Shown here: piece after piece, positions 11,717-24,524 of the stretch
Layout: each line of letters starts with the position of its first letter
How positions within the stretch are numbered: the first letter of the stretch is position 1
Assembly (NCBI GenBank): GCA_035771165.1
Contig: JAWNZC010000261.1
Span: forward strand, 864,001-928,000
DNA: 64,000 nucleotides
From: Paragorgia papillata
Taxonomy: Eukaryota; Cnidaria; Anthozoa; Scleralcyonacea; Coralliidae
Direction of reading: 5' to 3'
Notes under the pieces: model-generated
Database searches by the model: none
The model's input: only the letters and a program-made list of their open reading frames with translations
Told to the model about the DNA's origin: nothing
Position numbers and translations under genes: made by a program

Positions 11717-12288
11717 TTAAATGCGGCATTCAGTCTAGCCACTTTCCAATTATTATACACTATACCTTTAATTAAACTTCGCTAGTATAGGTTTGGCCAG
11801 AGGTGTTACTACAGCCATTCCTGCCAATTTTAAGAGCTTAGGTGAGATTCCATCTGGTCCGATTGCTTTTGCAGGTTTCAACAAAGCAAGCTTCTTTTCA
11901 ACTTCACTTCTCATCAACTGAGCTTCCGATATGCACGGGGCTGGTATCACTTGTGTGCAGTGTAATAGTTGCGGTTCAAAGTTCCTCGCCAATGTACGGT
12001 GGAAAAGAAACAATTCATCAGATTAGCTTTTTCTTTGTCATCCACTGCAAGGCTTCCGTCGTCGTCGAACGGCCCAATAGCCTTCCTCTCTTTAGGCTTG
12101 GTAGCTTTAGTAAGTAAGTTCCAATAACGCTGCAGTGGTTTTAACTTCATAAAGTTTCTCTTGGAAGTATGCTGCCTTGGCTTTTCTGATCTCAGACGTT
12201 ACTTCATTCCTAAGTTTCTTGTATTTGGTTATATCTCGCTAGCCTTTGTTTCTATCGCCTTCTTAAATAACTTATATCTGCGATTCAT
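11609..12288. repeat. Direct repeat copy 2 (identical to 1-680)
   Basis: Right end of MITE copy B plus the LINE relic, identical to the left edge of the window. Ends exactly where the satellite begins. Confidence 0.95.
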
Positions 12289-15200
12289 TCAGTGCGGTGC
12301 AGTAGAGCACAGTGCAGTGCAGTAGAGTACAGCACTGTGCAGTAGAGTACAGCACAGTGCAGTAGAGCACAGTGCAGTGCAGTAGAGCACAGTGCGGTGC
12401 AGTAGAGCACAGCGCGGTGCAGTAGAGCACAGTGCGGTGCAGCAGAGCACAGTGCAGTGCAGTAGAGCACAGTACAGTAGAGCACAGCGCAGTGCAGTAG
12501 AGTGCAGTGCAGTAGAGCACAGTGCAGTGCAGTAGAGCACAGTGCGGTGCAGTAGAGCACAGTGCGGTGCAGTAAAGCACAGTGCAGTGCAGTAGAGTAC
12601 AGCACTGTGCAGTAGAGTACAGCACAGTGCAGTAGAGCACAGTGCAGTGCAGTAGAGCACAGTGCAGTGCAGTAGAGCACAGTGCAGTGCAGTAGAGCAC
12701 AGTGCGGTGCAGTAGAGCACAGTGCAGTGCAATAGAGTACAGCACTGTGCAGTAGAGTACAGCACAGTGAAGTAGAGCACAGTGCAGTGCAGTAGAGCAC
12801 AGTGCAGTGCAGTAGAGCACAGTACAGTAGAGCACAGTGCAGTGCAGTAGAGTGCAGTGCAGTAGAGCACCGTGCAGTGCAGTAGAGTACAGTGCAGTGC
12901 AGTAGAGCACAGTGCAGTGCAGTAGAGTGCAGTGCAGTAGAGCACAGTGCAGTGCAGTAGAGCACAGTGCAGTGCAGTGCAGTAGAGCACAGTGCAGTGT
13001 AGTAGAGCACAGTGCAGTGCAGTAGAGCACAGTGCAGTGCAGTAGAGCACAGTGCGGTGCAGTAGAGCACAGTGCAGTGCAATAGAGTACAGCACTGTGC
13101 AGTAGAGTACAGCACAGTGAAGTAGAGCACAGGGCAGTGCAGTAGAGCACAGTGCAGTGCAGTAGAGCACAGCGCGGTGCAGTAGAGCACAGTGCGGTGC
13201 AGCAGAGCACAGTGCAGTGCAGTAGAGCACAGTACAGTAGAGCACAGTGCAGTGCAGTAGAGCACAGTGCGGTGCAGTAGAGCACAGTGCGGTGCAGTAG
13301 AGCACAGTGCGGTGCAGTAGAGCACAGTGCAGTGCAGTAGAGTACAGCACTGTGCAGTAGAGTACAGCACAGTGCAGTGCAGTAGAGCACAGTGCGGTGC
13401 AGTAGAGCACAGTGCGGTGCAGTAGAGCACAGTGCGGTGCAGTAGAGCACAGTGCGGTGCAGCAGAGCACAGTGCAGTGTAGTAGAGCACAGAGCAGTGC
13501 AGTAGAGCACAGTGCGGTGCAGTGGAGCACAGTGCAGTGCAGTAGAGCACAGTGCAGTGCAGTAGAGTACAGCACAGCACAGCACAGTGCAGTAGAGTAC
13601 AGTGCAGTGCAGTAGAGCACAGTGCAGTGCAGTAGAGCACAGTGCATTGCAGTAGAGTACAGCACAGTGCAGTAGAGTACAATGCAGTGCAGTGCAGTAG
13701 AGCACAGTGCAGTGCAGTAGAGCAAAGTGCGGTGCAGCAGAGCACAGTGCGGTGCAGTAGAGCACAGTGCATTGCAGTAGAGTACAGCACAGTGCAGTAG
13801 AGTACAATGCAGTGCAGTAGAGCACAGTGCAGTGCAGTAGAGCACAGTGCGGTGCAGCAGAGCACAGTGCGGTGCAGCAGAGCACAGTGCGGTGCAGCAG
13901 AGCACAGTGCGGTGCAGTAGAGCACAGTGCGGTGCTGTAGAGCACAGTGCAGTAGAGCACAGTGCGGTGCAGCAGAGCACAGTGCGGTGCAGCAGAGCAG
14001 AGTGCAGTGCAGTGCAGCAGAGCAGTAGAGCACAGTGCAGTGCAGTGCAGTAGAGTGCAGTGCTGTGCAGTAGAGTGCAGTACAGTGCAGAAGAGCACAG
14101 TGCGGTGCAGTGCAGTAGAGTGCCAGTAGAGCACAGTCCAGTGCAGTACAGTGCAGTACAGTGCAGAAGAGCACAGTGCAGTGCAGTAGAGCACAGTGCA
14201 GTGCAGTAGAGTACAGTGCAGTGCAGTGCAGTAGAGCACAGTGCAGTGCAGTGCAGTGCAGTGCAGTAGAGCACAGTGTAGTGCAGTGCAGTGCAGTGCA
14301 GTACAGTGCAGTGCAATGCAATGCAGTAGAGCACAGTGCAGTGCGGTAGAACACAGTGCTGTGCAGTACAGTGCAGTGCAATACAGTGCAGTGCAATACA
14401 GTGCAGTACAGTGCAATACAGTGCAGTGCAGTGCACTGCAGTGCATTGCAGTGCAGTACAGTGCAGAAGAGCACAGTGCGGTGCAGTAGAGCACAGTGTA
14501 GTGCAGTAGAGCACAGTGCAGTGCAGTAGAGCACAGTGCAGTGCAGTAGAGCACAGTGCATTGCAGTAGAGCACAGTGCAGTGCAGTAGAGCACAGTGCG
14601 GTGCAGCAGAGCACAGTGCGGTGCAGCAGAGCACAGTGCGGTGCAGCAGAGCACAGTGCAGTGCAGTAGAGCACAGTGCATTGCAGTAGAGTACAGCACA
14701 GTGCAGTAGAGTACAATGCAGTGCAGTAGAGCACAGTGCAGTGCAGTAGAGCACAGTGCGGTGCAGCAGAGCACAGTGCGGTGCAGTAGAGCACAGTGCA
14801 TTGCAGTAGAGTACAGCACAGTGCAGTAGAGTACAATGCAGTGCAGTAGAGCACAGTGCATTGCAGTAGAGTACAGCACAGTGCAGTAGAGTACAATGTT
14901 GTGCAGTAGAGCCCAGTGCAGTGCAGTAGAGCACAGTGCAGTGCAGCAGAGCACAGTGCGGTGCAGCAGAGCACAGTGCGGTGCAGCAGAGCACAGTGCG
15001 GTGCAGCAGAGCACAGTGCGGTGCAGCAGAGCACAGTGCGGTGCAGCAGAGCACAGTGCGGTGCAGCAGAGCACAGTGCGGTGCAGCAGAGCACAGTGCG
15101 GTGCAGCAGAGCACAGTGCGGTGCAGCAGAGCACAGTGCGGTGCAGTAGAGCACAGTGCGGTGCCGTAGAGCACAGTGCAGTAGAGCACAGTGCGGTGCA

Positions 15201-16655
15201 GCAGAGCACAGTGCGGTGCAGCAGAGCACAGTGCAGTGCAGTAGAGCACAGTGCATTGCAGTAGAGCAGTGCAGTAGAGCACAGTGCAGTGCAGTGCAGT
15301 ACAGTGCAGTACAGTGCAGAAGAGCACAGTGCGGTGCAGTGCAGTAGAGTGCCAGTAGAGCACAGTCCAGTGCAGTCCAGTGCAGAAGAGCACAGTGCAG
15401 TGCAGTAGAGCACAGTGTAGTGCAGTAGAGTACAGTGCAGTGCAGTGCAGTGCAGTGCAGTAGAGCACAGTGCAGTGCAGTGCAGTAGAGCACAGTGCAG
15501 TGCAGTGCATTGCAGTGCAGTGCAGTGCAGTGCAGTGCAGTGCAGTGCAGTGCAGTGCAGTGCAGTGCAGTGCAGTGCAGTGCAGTGCAGTGCAGTACAG
15601 TGCAGTGCAATGCAATGCAGTGAAATGCAATGCAGTAGAGCACAGTGCAGTGCGGTAGAACACAGTGCTGTGCAGTGCAGTACAGTGCAATACAGTGCAG
15701 TACACTGCAATACAGTGCAGTGCAGTGCACTGCAGTGCATTGCAGTGCAGTACAGTACAGTGCAGAAGAGCACAGTGCGGTGCAGTAGAGCACAGTGTAG
15801 TGCAGTAGAGCACAGTGCAGTGCAGTAGAGCACAGTGCAGTGCAGTAGAGCACAGTGCATTGCAGTAGAGCACAGTGCAGTGCAGTAGAGCACAGTGCAG
15901 TTGCAGTGCAGTGCAGTGCAGTGCAGTGCAGTGCAGTGCAGTGCAGTGCAGTGCAGTGCAGTGCAGTGCAGTGCAGTGCAGTGCAGTGCAGTGCAGTGCA
16001 GTACAGTGCAGTGCAATGCAATGCAGTGCAGCACAGTGCAGTGTGGTAGAACACAGTGCAGTGCAGTGCCGTGCAGTGCAGTGCCGTGCAGTGCAGTACA
16101 GTGCAATACAGTGCAGTACAGTGCAGTGCAATACAGTGCAGTGCAATACAGTACAGTGCAGTGCATTGCAGTGCATTGCACTGCAGTACAGTGCAGTGAA
16201 GTGCAGTACAGTACAGTACAGTACAGTACAGTACAGTACAGTACAGTACAGTACAGTGCAGTACAGTACAGTACAGTACAGTGCAGTGCAGTGCAGTACA
16301 ACGCAGTACAGTGCAGTACAGTGCAATACAGTGCAGTACAGCACAATGCAGTATAGTGCAGTATGATACAGTGCAGTACACTGCAGTATAATTCAGTGCA
16401 GTGCAGTACAGTACAGTGGAGTACAGTGCAGTGCGGTATGGTACAATGCAGTATAGTACAGTATGGTGCAGTATAGTACAGTATGGTACAGTGTAGTACA
16501 GTACAGTACCATATGGTACAGTACAGTGCAGTATAGTGCAGTACAGTGCAGTGCCATGCAGTGCAGCACAGTGCAATACAGTGCAGTACAGTACAGTGCA
16601 GTACAGTGCTGTATGGTGCAGTATGGTACAGTGAAGTACAGTACAGTACAGAGGA
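12289..16655. repeat. Pentamer-derived satellite, main unit 20 bp
   Basis: Tandem array of about 4.4 kb. The dominant unit is AGTGCAGTGCAGTAGAGCAC, which is four pentamers: AGTGC, AGTGC, AGTAG, AGCAC. Runs of pure AGTGC occur at about 15,500-15,600 and 15,905-16,000; AGTAC dominates from 16,200 to 16,650. A longer duplication is visible: the unusual string AGTGCCAGTAGAGCACAGTC occurs near 14,119 and again near 15,347, about 1.23 kb apart. The minus strand has no stop codons in any frame over more than 4 kb because the unit contains none, so giant open frames there are an artefact. Confidence 0.97.
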
Positions 16656-17486
16656 TCACTCGATCTTTAGGTTCAATGGTTATAGATCCAACATTAACAT
16701 AACGCATGCACAATTTACCATTTATTTTCACATTGTTTAGTCTTTTGAGTTTTGACCAAAAGGTCAGTAAGAAAACTCAACTGGTGTGGAAAATGTATTC
16801 ATTACTGATGTTTCTTGTCTGAAAGACACATCGTTGTCAACATCCTCAGTCTTTCAACCTCTCAAATGATTAAAGTTTAAAAGATAGTATTGATATTTGA
16901 CAGAACCTATACAGTACCTACACCTAAACCCTAAACATGCTTCCATACACATCCAGTCTGATTCAAAACAGAAAACGAAATCTACAGATTGAGTGACTTA
17001 AATTCAATCATGACCACAAGTTCATCAGTTCAGTAACCACATTTAATCTTCCCATTCTATAATTTATTACAGCACCATATCAGCCTTCGTAAGTGTTTAG
17101 GCTTTGATGCCTTGATGATCTATTAAGACTAACTGAGTGATAATGTCAGACCTTGTACTGATTGTTGAAAAGATCTGACAAGTAAAACTCAAATTAAACC
17201 ATATTGTGCATGTGTTATGTCAATGTCAGATCTATACCCATTGAACTTAAAGATCCAGTGTCAGAACTATAACCATGATGTAACCTTTAAGGCCTTAATG
17301 TTATGTGTAACAAAACAGTATGTGTAAATTCAAACCACTTAAATACTTTTTCTTAAATACATCCACTGTTTCTTCAACATTGTACAGGTATAACCATAAT
17401 CCATTACAGAAGAGGTGTTTGAATTTACACATATTTATAAACACTAAAATTGTAATACAGATATTTGTTTAAGCAATAATATCTAA
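16656..17486. other. No gene seen; AT-rich intergenic DNA
   Basis: Unique-looking AT-rich sequence, no exon, no clear repeat. Confidence 0.5.
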
Positions 17487-17750
17487 TACTGTCGTTTGCA
17501 CCTAAGTGGAAATACCACCTGTCAAAACAATGTTTATGTTTAATTAAAACATGTTCAAAACTTACAATGTAACTGTTTTGAAATTGTCACTGGGTGGCCG
17601 TGGGGTTGGCAAGACTTGATTGGCTAAGAGCACAAACATATACGTATCGAAGGGAAACATAATATGTTTCCAAGGAAAACTTTTATGTTTGACATTGAAA
17701 TAGAACATGTTTTGATGGGCAGTGTTTCCACTTAGGTGCAAACAACTGTA
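17487..17750. mobile_element. MITE with GTTTGCACCTAAGTGGAAA ends
   Basis: Left TACTGTCGTTTGCACCTAAG; right, reversed, TACAGTTGTTTGCACCTAAG. The inverted repeats run on through GTGGAAA and CAAAACATGTT-like sequence for about 45 bp. Non-coding, about 264 bp. Confidence 0.8.
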
Positions 17751-17811
17751 ATGTACTACTTTGTTGAAATTATACTACTATGCATGTACATGTACATTAG
17801 AAGCAGAACAT

Positions 17812-17915
17812 GTTAGCCCTTTGAAGCCTGAAGATGAGTCTTTAGTATTTTATTCTGGCTAATGCCAGACGGTTTTATTCAGCACAGCGAGAGGTCCAGG
17901 CCTCAAAGGGTTAGT
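17812..17915. repeat. Short dispersed element, copy 2
   Basis: Ends GTTAGCCCTTTGA and TCAAAGGGTTAG are inverted. The inside holds TAGTATTTTATTCTGGCTAA and GCCAGACG, shared with the copies at 31,607, 60,444 and 62,275. Confidence 0.75.
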
Positions 17916-18614
17916 GATTTAAATAAAATCATTAATAATTTGACATGTTCTGCTTTTACAGTAGTATAATTATCAAAACTTCTGAGTTCTGACTGATTCC
18001 TGCATGTAACTGATAAATTTAATTGCATTGACCATTAAACCATAACTCTTCAATTCTCTCCTTCTGTACATAATGATCAAATTGTAAAAATATAATAGTA
18101 AATTGCCTCAAATAAGATGTTTTCAGTATTAAAAGACTGTCCAACAATTTTCACCTAACCTTCATTTCATTCACAAGTTATTCATAATTATTCACAAATA
18201 TTTAGCTTACCTTGACTGGAAGATAATAAAAAGCAATCAGAACGTCCAAATATTAAAGTAATCCTCAGAAATAACAAGAAATTCCCTTGGTTTTCTCACA
18301 AAAACATGGCGGAAAATGTTTCGTCTCAGTCCTTTCGCTCGGACACTACGAAATGGGAAAATATCTTAATTATTTTCAAAAAATTTTTTAATGAAAACAC
18401 TTGTGCGTATTATAATATTGTTTTGATTTTAAATGGGAAAACTGTAAGTTAACTTACCTAAAGTGGTAAAAAGCCAATAAATCAAAAACTTCTTCTGATG
18501 ACAAAATAAGCAAGATACAGCTGCAGCCAGGGTATCTCTACATTGTCAGAAACAACTAAATACATATGAGACCTAAATAAAACCTTTACAATTACTCGTT
18601 TAAGATTTATTTTT

Positions 18615-18680
18615 TTTCATGTTACGAAAAGGAACATTTATGTTACAAAAAGGAACCAGTTCCTTTCTGTAACACGACTT
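18615..18680. repeat. Inverted copies of the TTCCTTTTTGTAACAT motif
   Basis: Three copies of the motif seen at 2,227-2,356, mostly in the opposite orientation (ATGTTACAAAAAGGAACC). They might mark the far end of a large, decayed element or be independent repeats. Confidence 0.6.
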
Positions 18681-20801
18681 TTTGCGATAAAAAGGCAAAT
18701 AAAAATAAAAGTATTTACCGTAAAATGATAAAACTTTCTACGAAGCATTACTGGTGCCAGATACAAATGCTCGCTAAATATAAAGTCATTTGAGCGAGAA
18801 TTAAACGAAAAAAGTTTTCGCTCTAACAATTTTTGCTCCTTTTTAGAGTGGCAGGTCTTGTAAAGGTATAACAAAATTACCACGAGATTATTTCTCCTCG
18901 TAATTTTTTAACCAAATGTGTAGGATGGACAAGGGTATAATAGCATCGATAAGGATGCTTGCTACCGTTCATGCGTATTTCGGGGGGAAAAGGTGAAAAA
19001 TTGAGCGATTACGCGGCCTGGTTCCTTTTTGTAACATTGGCGTTGTATTTCTTAAAAATCTTCACGGTTTTGCTATGGAGCAGATATGTTAAAAAGTACT
19101 ATTTTCCAAGTGCTTTACCAAAGTATCGGAAATATTTATCAAATTTTGAATAATAAGGGTGCATTTGAAACTGATGTCACAATAAGGACCACCGGTTCAT
19201 CTAAGAATGAATGAATGACTTTATTTAAACTTGGATTTATAAGTAGCTCATGAAGCTAGACAGTCCAACAGTCTGTTATCAGGATAACTCACAAAATACC
19301 CCACAGGCCACAGGTTTTGGTAAAAGTTTGTGGAAAGGATCAAACCTTTCAATTTGGGTACGAGTGCAATCAAGTATTTTCAGTTCATTCATACATGTGT
19401 AAGCCTTGTCAGCCATCAGTTGGTTCGTTTAATACAAAGGGAGCTTAAGTAAATATAACGCCAACGCCAAACGACGCGCCGTCCTTATTACAATAGAATT
19501 TTCCTCATTCAATACTACGTAAATGGATTCCTCGTTTCTGCTAGAAAAAGCTGTCGTCGTCCTATAGCTTTATTTGAGCTCCTTATTTTTAACTACTAAC
19601 AACAATCAACATAGTCATTTTAGAGATTTCCCTTGGTGCTGCACGATAACTAAAGAAGTAGAGTTTCCAAATGATGCACATTTGGCGTGGTTTTCATGTA
19701 CAATATTGAAACGATATAATTATTTCCACTCATTTATAAAGATGCCAATAAGTTGAAAGAAACTGAAACATTAATTTTAGCCAGTAGTTTACATCACCAA
19801 ATCTTGTCAATTTTGAAATAGCTTTTGTTTACATTTATTTTGTTTTAAACAAATACCAATAAACAATCTTACTGTTAATTATTTTCATTATAACCATTTT
19901 GTAGCCATTTTTGTTTTCTGTAGAACGTATTTGGCTTCCCTAAACGTTCAATTTCTTCTGTCATTTGCCTACTCCATTAAATTTAGGCGCCATTGTTGTT
20001 GCTAATTAACAGAACAACCGCTGGCTCTATACAAATCATTATTCGTTACATACTTAATTACACGTTTTGTGATTGGTCAATTTGGTTAAAAGTAAGCTTT
20101 TCGTTGCCTTATCACCAAAAGTTTCTTTTAACAATTAGTCTGAGTTTTCTACAAGCTGATAGACGAGGCGAAGACGAGTTGACTATCTTCTCGTGCATGT
20201 GCAGATAGTGAACATCTAAACAAATTTTCTATAATGTTTTAAAAGAAGTTTTATCAAACATTGTTCCAAAATTTCAGATAGTTTTAACCATTGCGTTTGC
20301 AGAAGTCCCCTCATACAAGTTAATAGAGTATTCGATGACATACGATAAATAATCACAGCACAGCACAGCACATGCTGGCTATTCTATTCCCTTCTCTTCC
20401 ATTTCTCCCCCTCCCCCCCCCCCCCCTTCCCGTGTGACATAAACTCGTCGTTTTCAATGTTGTTGCTCTTGTTGTCATCGATATCGCTTTCGGAATCCTA
20501 AAACTCGCTTCCAGATTGCTCATCGTCCCACTCATACATAATTTAGTCCTCAGGTTGTTGAATTCACAAAATGTTTGCGGTTTTCTTTCATAGTTTAGTT
20601 GCAAACAAACAATCGATCCGCACGCGACACGTCTGGGCCAATGAGAACACACGATTTCCATGGAAGTAACCATATAAGTATAGCGGATAAATACCGAGAA
20701 CGGAGGCTTTAAGCCAGATAGATCCCGAGGGCCGAAGGCCCAAGAAGGTTTTCTAAAAGATAGCATTTACCGAGTGTCGAAGGACATTGTTATGTCAAAT
20801 C
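18681..20801. other. No secure gene
   Basis: Contains one more GGTTCCTTTTTGTAACAT copy (about 19,020), a (TGAA)3ACTTTATTTAA string at 19,207 that resembles a LINE 3' end on the minus strand, and a poly-C tract at about 20,405-20,427. Open frames of 60-137 codons show no family features. Confidence 0.5.
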
Positions 20802-21589
20802 TTAAAGTGCCTCTATGGCCTGTGGGATCTTTACATATTTAAATAACTTAGGTTAAAAGAAAATGTTCCCCGAAAATTTTTCTCAAAAATATTAAATCCC
20901 CGTCCAGCTACAACGCTCCAAAGTTGGCATCTCTGTAACTGTGACCGTGCCTGTTAGGGACCTGGTGCGAGTTTACTGTGTGACGTCACGGTCGGAACGG
21001 AACTTGCCTTGCAACCAAAATAAAAATAGGCACGCGCTAGCGTGCATGTGTCTACTGCATGTATCATCATGACATCATTATATCAACAAATGTTTTCATG
21101 AAATGACGATTATACTAATCCTTTCCCCAACCAAAGAAATTACTGAACAATGAAAGTAACCCTAATTCGAACCTTAACCCGAAAAGCAGAAAAAATAAAT
21201 GACAAAATGGTGCCATGTCAGTTTGACAGATGGAAACTAGTATTTACCATAGTGGAACATAGTCATCGTAGCTAGAATCTTTGGGTCACATCTTCGGAAC
21301 CAATCAAAGCCCTGAAAATCCCTGATTCGAGAACACCTCCGAATACTTCGGTAATGGCCGTTTGCTGTCATTTACTGTATTCGTGATATAAATGTTTTTC
21401 ACAAAAAGACTTTTTACCGGTGAGTATTTTTTGGATTTTTAGGTTTAGTTTTTCTAAGTTAACCCTTTGTTGCATGACCCCTTTATCCTCGATGGATTTT
21501 GATGCCATTTGGTATTTGTTTGGGGTCCAATCGGAGAAAAAACAGTCAAATTTTGCCAACTTCTACTAACTAGGGTGGGGCCTGGTTAC

Positions 21590-22560
21590 AATTGTAACCC
21601 CCATGCATGCCCAGAACACCAGTGGCCAAAAATAGAGGCGAATTGAATAAATGGTTTATTTGCCAAAACCAAACTATTTACAATATAAAGAAAAATACAA
21701 GTTGGTGAGGAGACCTCAAGAGGCTAAACTTGTGTAAAGGTCACCTCGTTCACAGAATTAAAGTTCAAATAATTAGATACAGAGTACAGTTTACCATAAC
21801 AATTAACATTGTTAAACAGCTAGCTCTGATGTTATGACCATGTTCAACTATATTCAAATATAATAATTAAATAAGTAATCACATAATTGTTTCTCAAAAG
21901 AAGAGATAGTGTTTATAGCAGTAATATATAATGGTAAGGAATTACAAATATAGAGGCAAAAACAACAAAGTTAAAAGCAAAATTACATTATTTACAAACA
22001 GAACGAAAATAACAGAACAGTACTTAGCTATATTACATTAGTAGTTTCGGTATTTACATAGATATAGAGAAAATCTTAGTTTGTATCAACATAAGTAGCA
22101 ATTTTTCGTTTAAAGCTTGAAAAGGATTTACTATCTCTTATGTTTGATGGTAGGGAATTCCATATTGAGGTGCCATCAAACATAAGACTTTTCATATTGT
22201 TTGTTCATGGTTGTGGCAAACACACTTTAGAAGAACTGTCACGAAGATTGTGACTTAAGACGTCTTGCCTGAAAGTAAATAGTTTGTTCAGACATTCTGG
22301 CCCCATATTGTTTAATATCTTAAACATGATTTTAGCTTTTGCCTTTTCCCCATTTAAAGCAGTTTCTTGGCTTACTTCATTGGGTAAATCTGCTATAATA
22401 CGAGCAGCCCTGTTGTGAAGTTTTGTAAACGTGTAGACTGGGTTTCACCAAACACATTCCAAACTTCACAACAGTAATTAAAGTATGGTTGTATTATAGC
22501 ATTATATACTGATAAAAGTGTTTTCCTGTCAACAAATTATTTTATTCTTTTATATCTATC
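21590..22560 (-). pseudogene. LINE 3' fragment (C-terminal ORF2 and 3' UTR)
   Basis: On the minus strand, in two frames: YFNYCCEVWNVFGETQSTRL, then HNRAARIIADLPNEVSQETA, KIMFKILNNMGPECLNKLF, HNLRDSSSKVCLPQP and MFDGTSIWNSLPSNIRDSKS. This is the domain downstream of the reverse transcriptase in CR1/L2/Rex-type LINEs. It is 5'-truncated with a frameshift and a stop, and it is inserted in the left arm of the TTAA element. Confidence 0.85.
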
Positions 22561-24042
22561 TGCGTTACTTTAAGTTTTTGGCTTGTATATTTTCTATAGC
22601 ATGTTTATAACTTTGTTACATGCTGATATTTTTTATATGAATGTTGTGAAATACTTTTATTAAACTATGAAAGCAAATAAACAGACTCGCCTTCTCCTCG
22701 TTCGTGCCGCCATCTTGAAAAAGCTTGATTCCGTTCCTATATATCTCCACGTAAATAGCGCCTGAGTCGCCTGACCGAACTCTTGGTTAGTGCGAACACA
22801 ACCGCTCCGATAAACAAAAAAGAATTAATACTTTATCGTGCACGGTTTTGAGCAAACGAACAAAATACGTTTGACGACCTCGACACCTCGTGAGCAAAAC
22901 AAAATGGTGACCTTTCGGGCCAGTTTCGGCGAACTTTCGTCGCGTTCCGTTCGTTTGTGACGTAGTGATACAAGCAAACTCAACAGCTCATGGCATAGTG
23001 TGCTACTGCGCATGCGCAGTAGACACAAAAAGGACAGATAATCTTCGATCTGCGCGCAGTTTATGGAAATTATTTTGAAATAGAAACTTGCCATCAAGAT
23101 TTTTAAACTGTATTCGTGGAGCGACTAATAATTTAAAGGTAAGTATACATTCGATTATTTCTGTATTTTCATTAAATAGTGAGTTAAATTGCAGACTTTT
23201 GATGTTGTTATTGTTAAAATGGCGCATGTAACAATCATTTCCGAAACACGCAGTCAAAACTAACCCTGTAACTCAAAAATAAACATGTTTTGTGCTTTTT
23301 GGTCGCAATATTTGGAATCCCAAGTGGAATATCTACAAAACTGTCGGTAATTTTACATCAGTTTACTCGCCTATTTGACAAAAATGCTCATTGGTCTGAC
23401 GAGTACGACATCATCGCCATTGTTATTGTCGAAGCTCGGCGTAGCTCGCAGCATAGAAAATCCAGAATATATTGTCTTCTGGATTGTCTATGCTTGCAGT
23501 CAAGACTAATCCTTGCCTCAGAATCTTGTGTGCACAGTTTGCAAAACTGACTCTATTTGTAAACCAGTATATGTTACATATGTAATCTACTATAACCTAA
23601 TGTCTACATGTATCACTCACTGATGATGTATGTGCATGTACAGAAAATCTAACTAATACCATATTCATACTTATTAAAAATTCTTTCTAAAGAAGAAAGA
23701 AGCCATTTGGAAGCCGAATTATTGTACCACTATGGAAAATAAGGAGACCAATACGCAGGTAAATTAGCCTAAATACTCCATCTTAAATTGTATAAATATT
23801 ATTTGATAATCCAGCATGTACAGTATTGTATATATTAAGAAAAGAAAGCTTATAATTATATTTTAAGCTTTATCATATAGATATTGACAAAACACATTGT
23901 TAAATATCTTCATACACAAAAGATTGCTAACTTTTTCTTCATATTTTAAATGGATCTCAGGATCTCCAGATACAAACTTTAATTTCTTGCATTATATTGT
24001 TAATATCCTTGTCCATTCTCTTCGTTCAATTTAGTATATATC

Positions 24043-24521
24043 AGGGGTGCAACTAGAAAATTTCGAGGGCAGGGGTTGAACGCAAAAAAAGGGCAAAGTT
24101 ATTCAATATTCTAAACAATTTGGGAGTAGAAGCCAAGCAGAGATTGTAGGGGGGTCCGGGGGCATGCCCCCCGGAAAATATTTGAATTTTGGGTCTCTGA
24201 AACAGCATTTTCTGCATTTTGAGGACGCTTTTCTCGTATTTTCAATTGCGGAAATTTTTATTTTGGTCTCGCATTATTTAAAATTTATCATAATTATATT
24301 CACCCTAGCTGCCGCCCAGGCCCACTGCTAGAAACCTCTGAGTGTCGCCAGATTTGCGGAGAATTGTATTGCGTACTACAACAGACGATTAATTATCTGT
24401 TTATCTAATGTCTAACCTAGTATTAGAGGTCTCACAAAAAGGGCAGGGGTTAAAAAGGGCAGGGGTTGCAACCCCCCCCAACCCCCCTAGTTGCGCGCCT
24501 GTACCCCCCCTAGTTGCGCGC

Positions 24522-24524
<3 letters not shown>
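24043..24524. mobile_element. hAT-type MITE
   Basis: Left CAGGGGTGCAACTAGAAAAT, right (reversed) CAGGCGCGCAACTAGGGGGG. The CAGGnGnGCAAC ends, about 480 bp length and G/C-runs fit hAT MITEs. The target site is blurred by a TA microsatellite, so an 8-bp duplication cannot be fixed. A second CTAGTTGCGCGCCTGT unit is tandemly repeated at the right end. Confidence 0.8.

Larger units (their letters stand above)
8444..12288 (-). pseudogene. LINE reverse transcriptase relic, broken by three MITEs
   Basis: Read on the minus strand and skipping the inserts, the order follows a CR1/Jockey-type reverse transcriptase. First come GPDGISPKLL (about 11,850), then RGNYRPLSILSVPSKILE (10,812-10,907), AYRKGHSTELLLAQLTEIW (about 9,900-9,960), FIDFQKAFDSVSHRIL (about 9,580), GIPQGSVLGPTLF (about 9,420) and YSDDTTVY (about 9,310; the usual motif is YADD). 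The open C-terminal part (8,444-9,064, 206 codons) carries the NWGG and HCRAARVIF blocks. Stops and shifts occur at about 9,445, 9,520 and 9,235. Inserts are at 9,618-9,878, 10,004-10,808 and 10,912-11,716. The 5' side is cut by the satellite at 12,289. The element is non-functional. Confidence 0.88.

Noticed and set aside
12272..16576. Giant minus-strand open frames (over 1,350 codons in all three frames) with HCALLHCTVLY-type repeats
   Set aside because: They exist only because the 20-bp satellite unit lacks stop codons on that strand. Composition is purely repeat-driven, and all three frames are equally open.
12289..16655. CRISPR-like array
   Set aside because: The 20-bp units are directly adjacent with no unique spacers, and the genome is eukaryotic.
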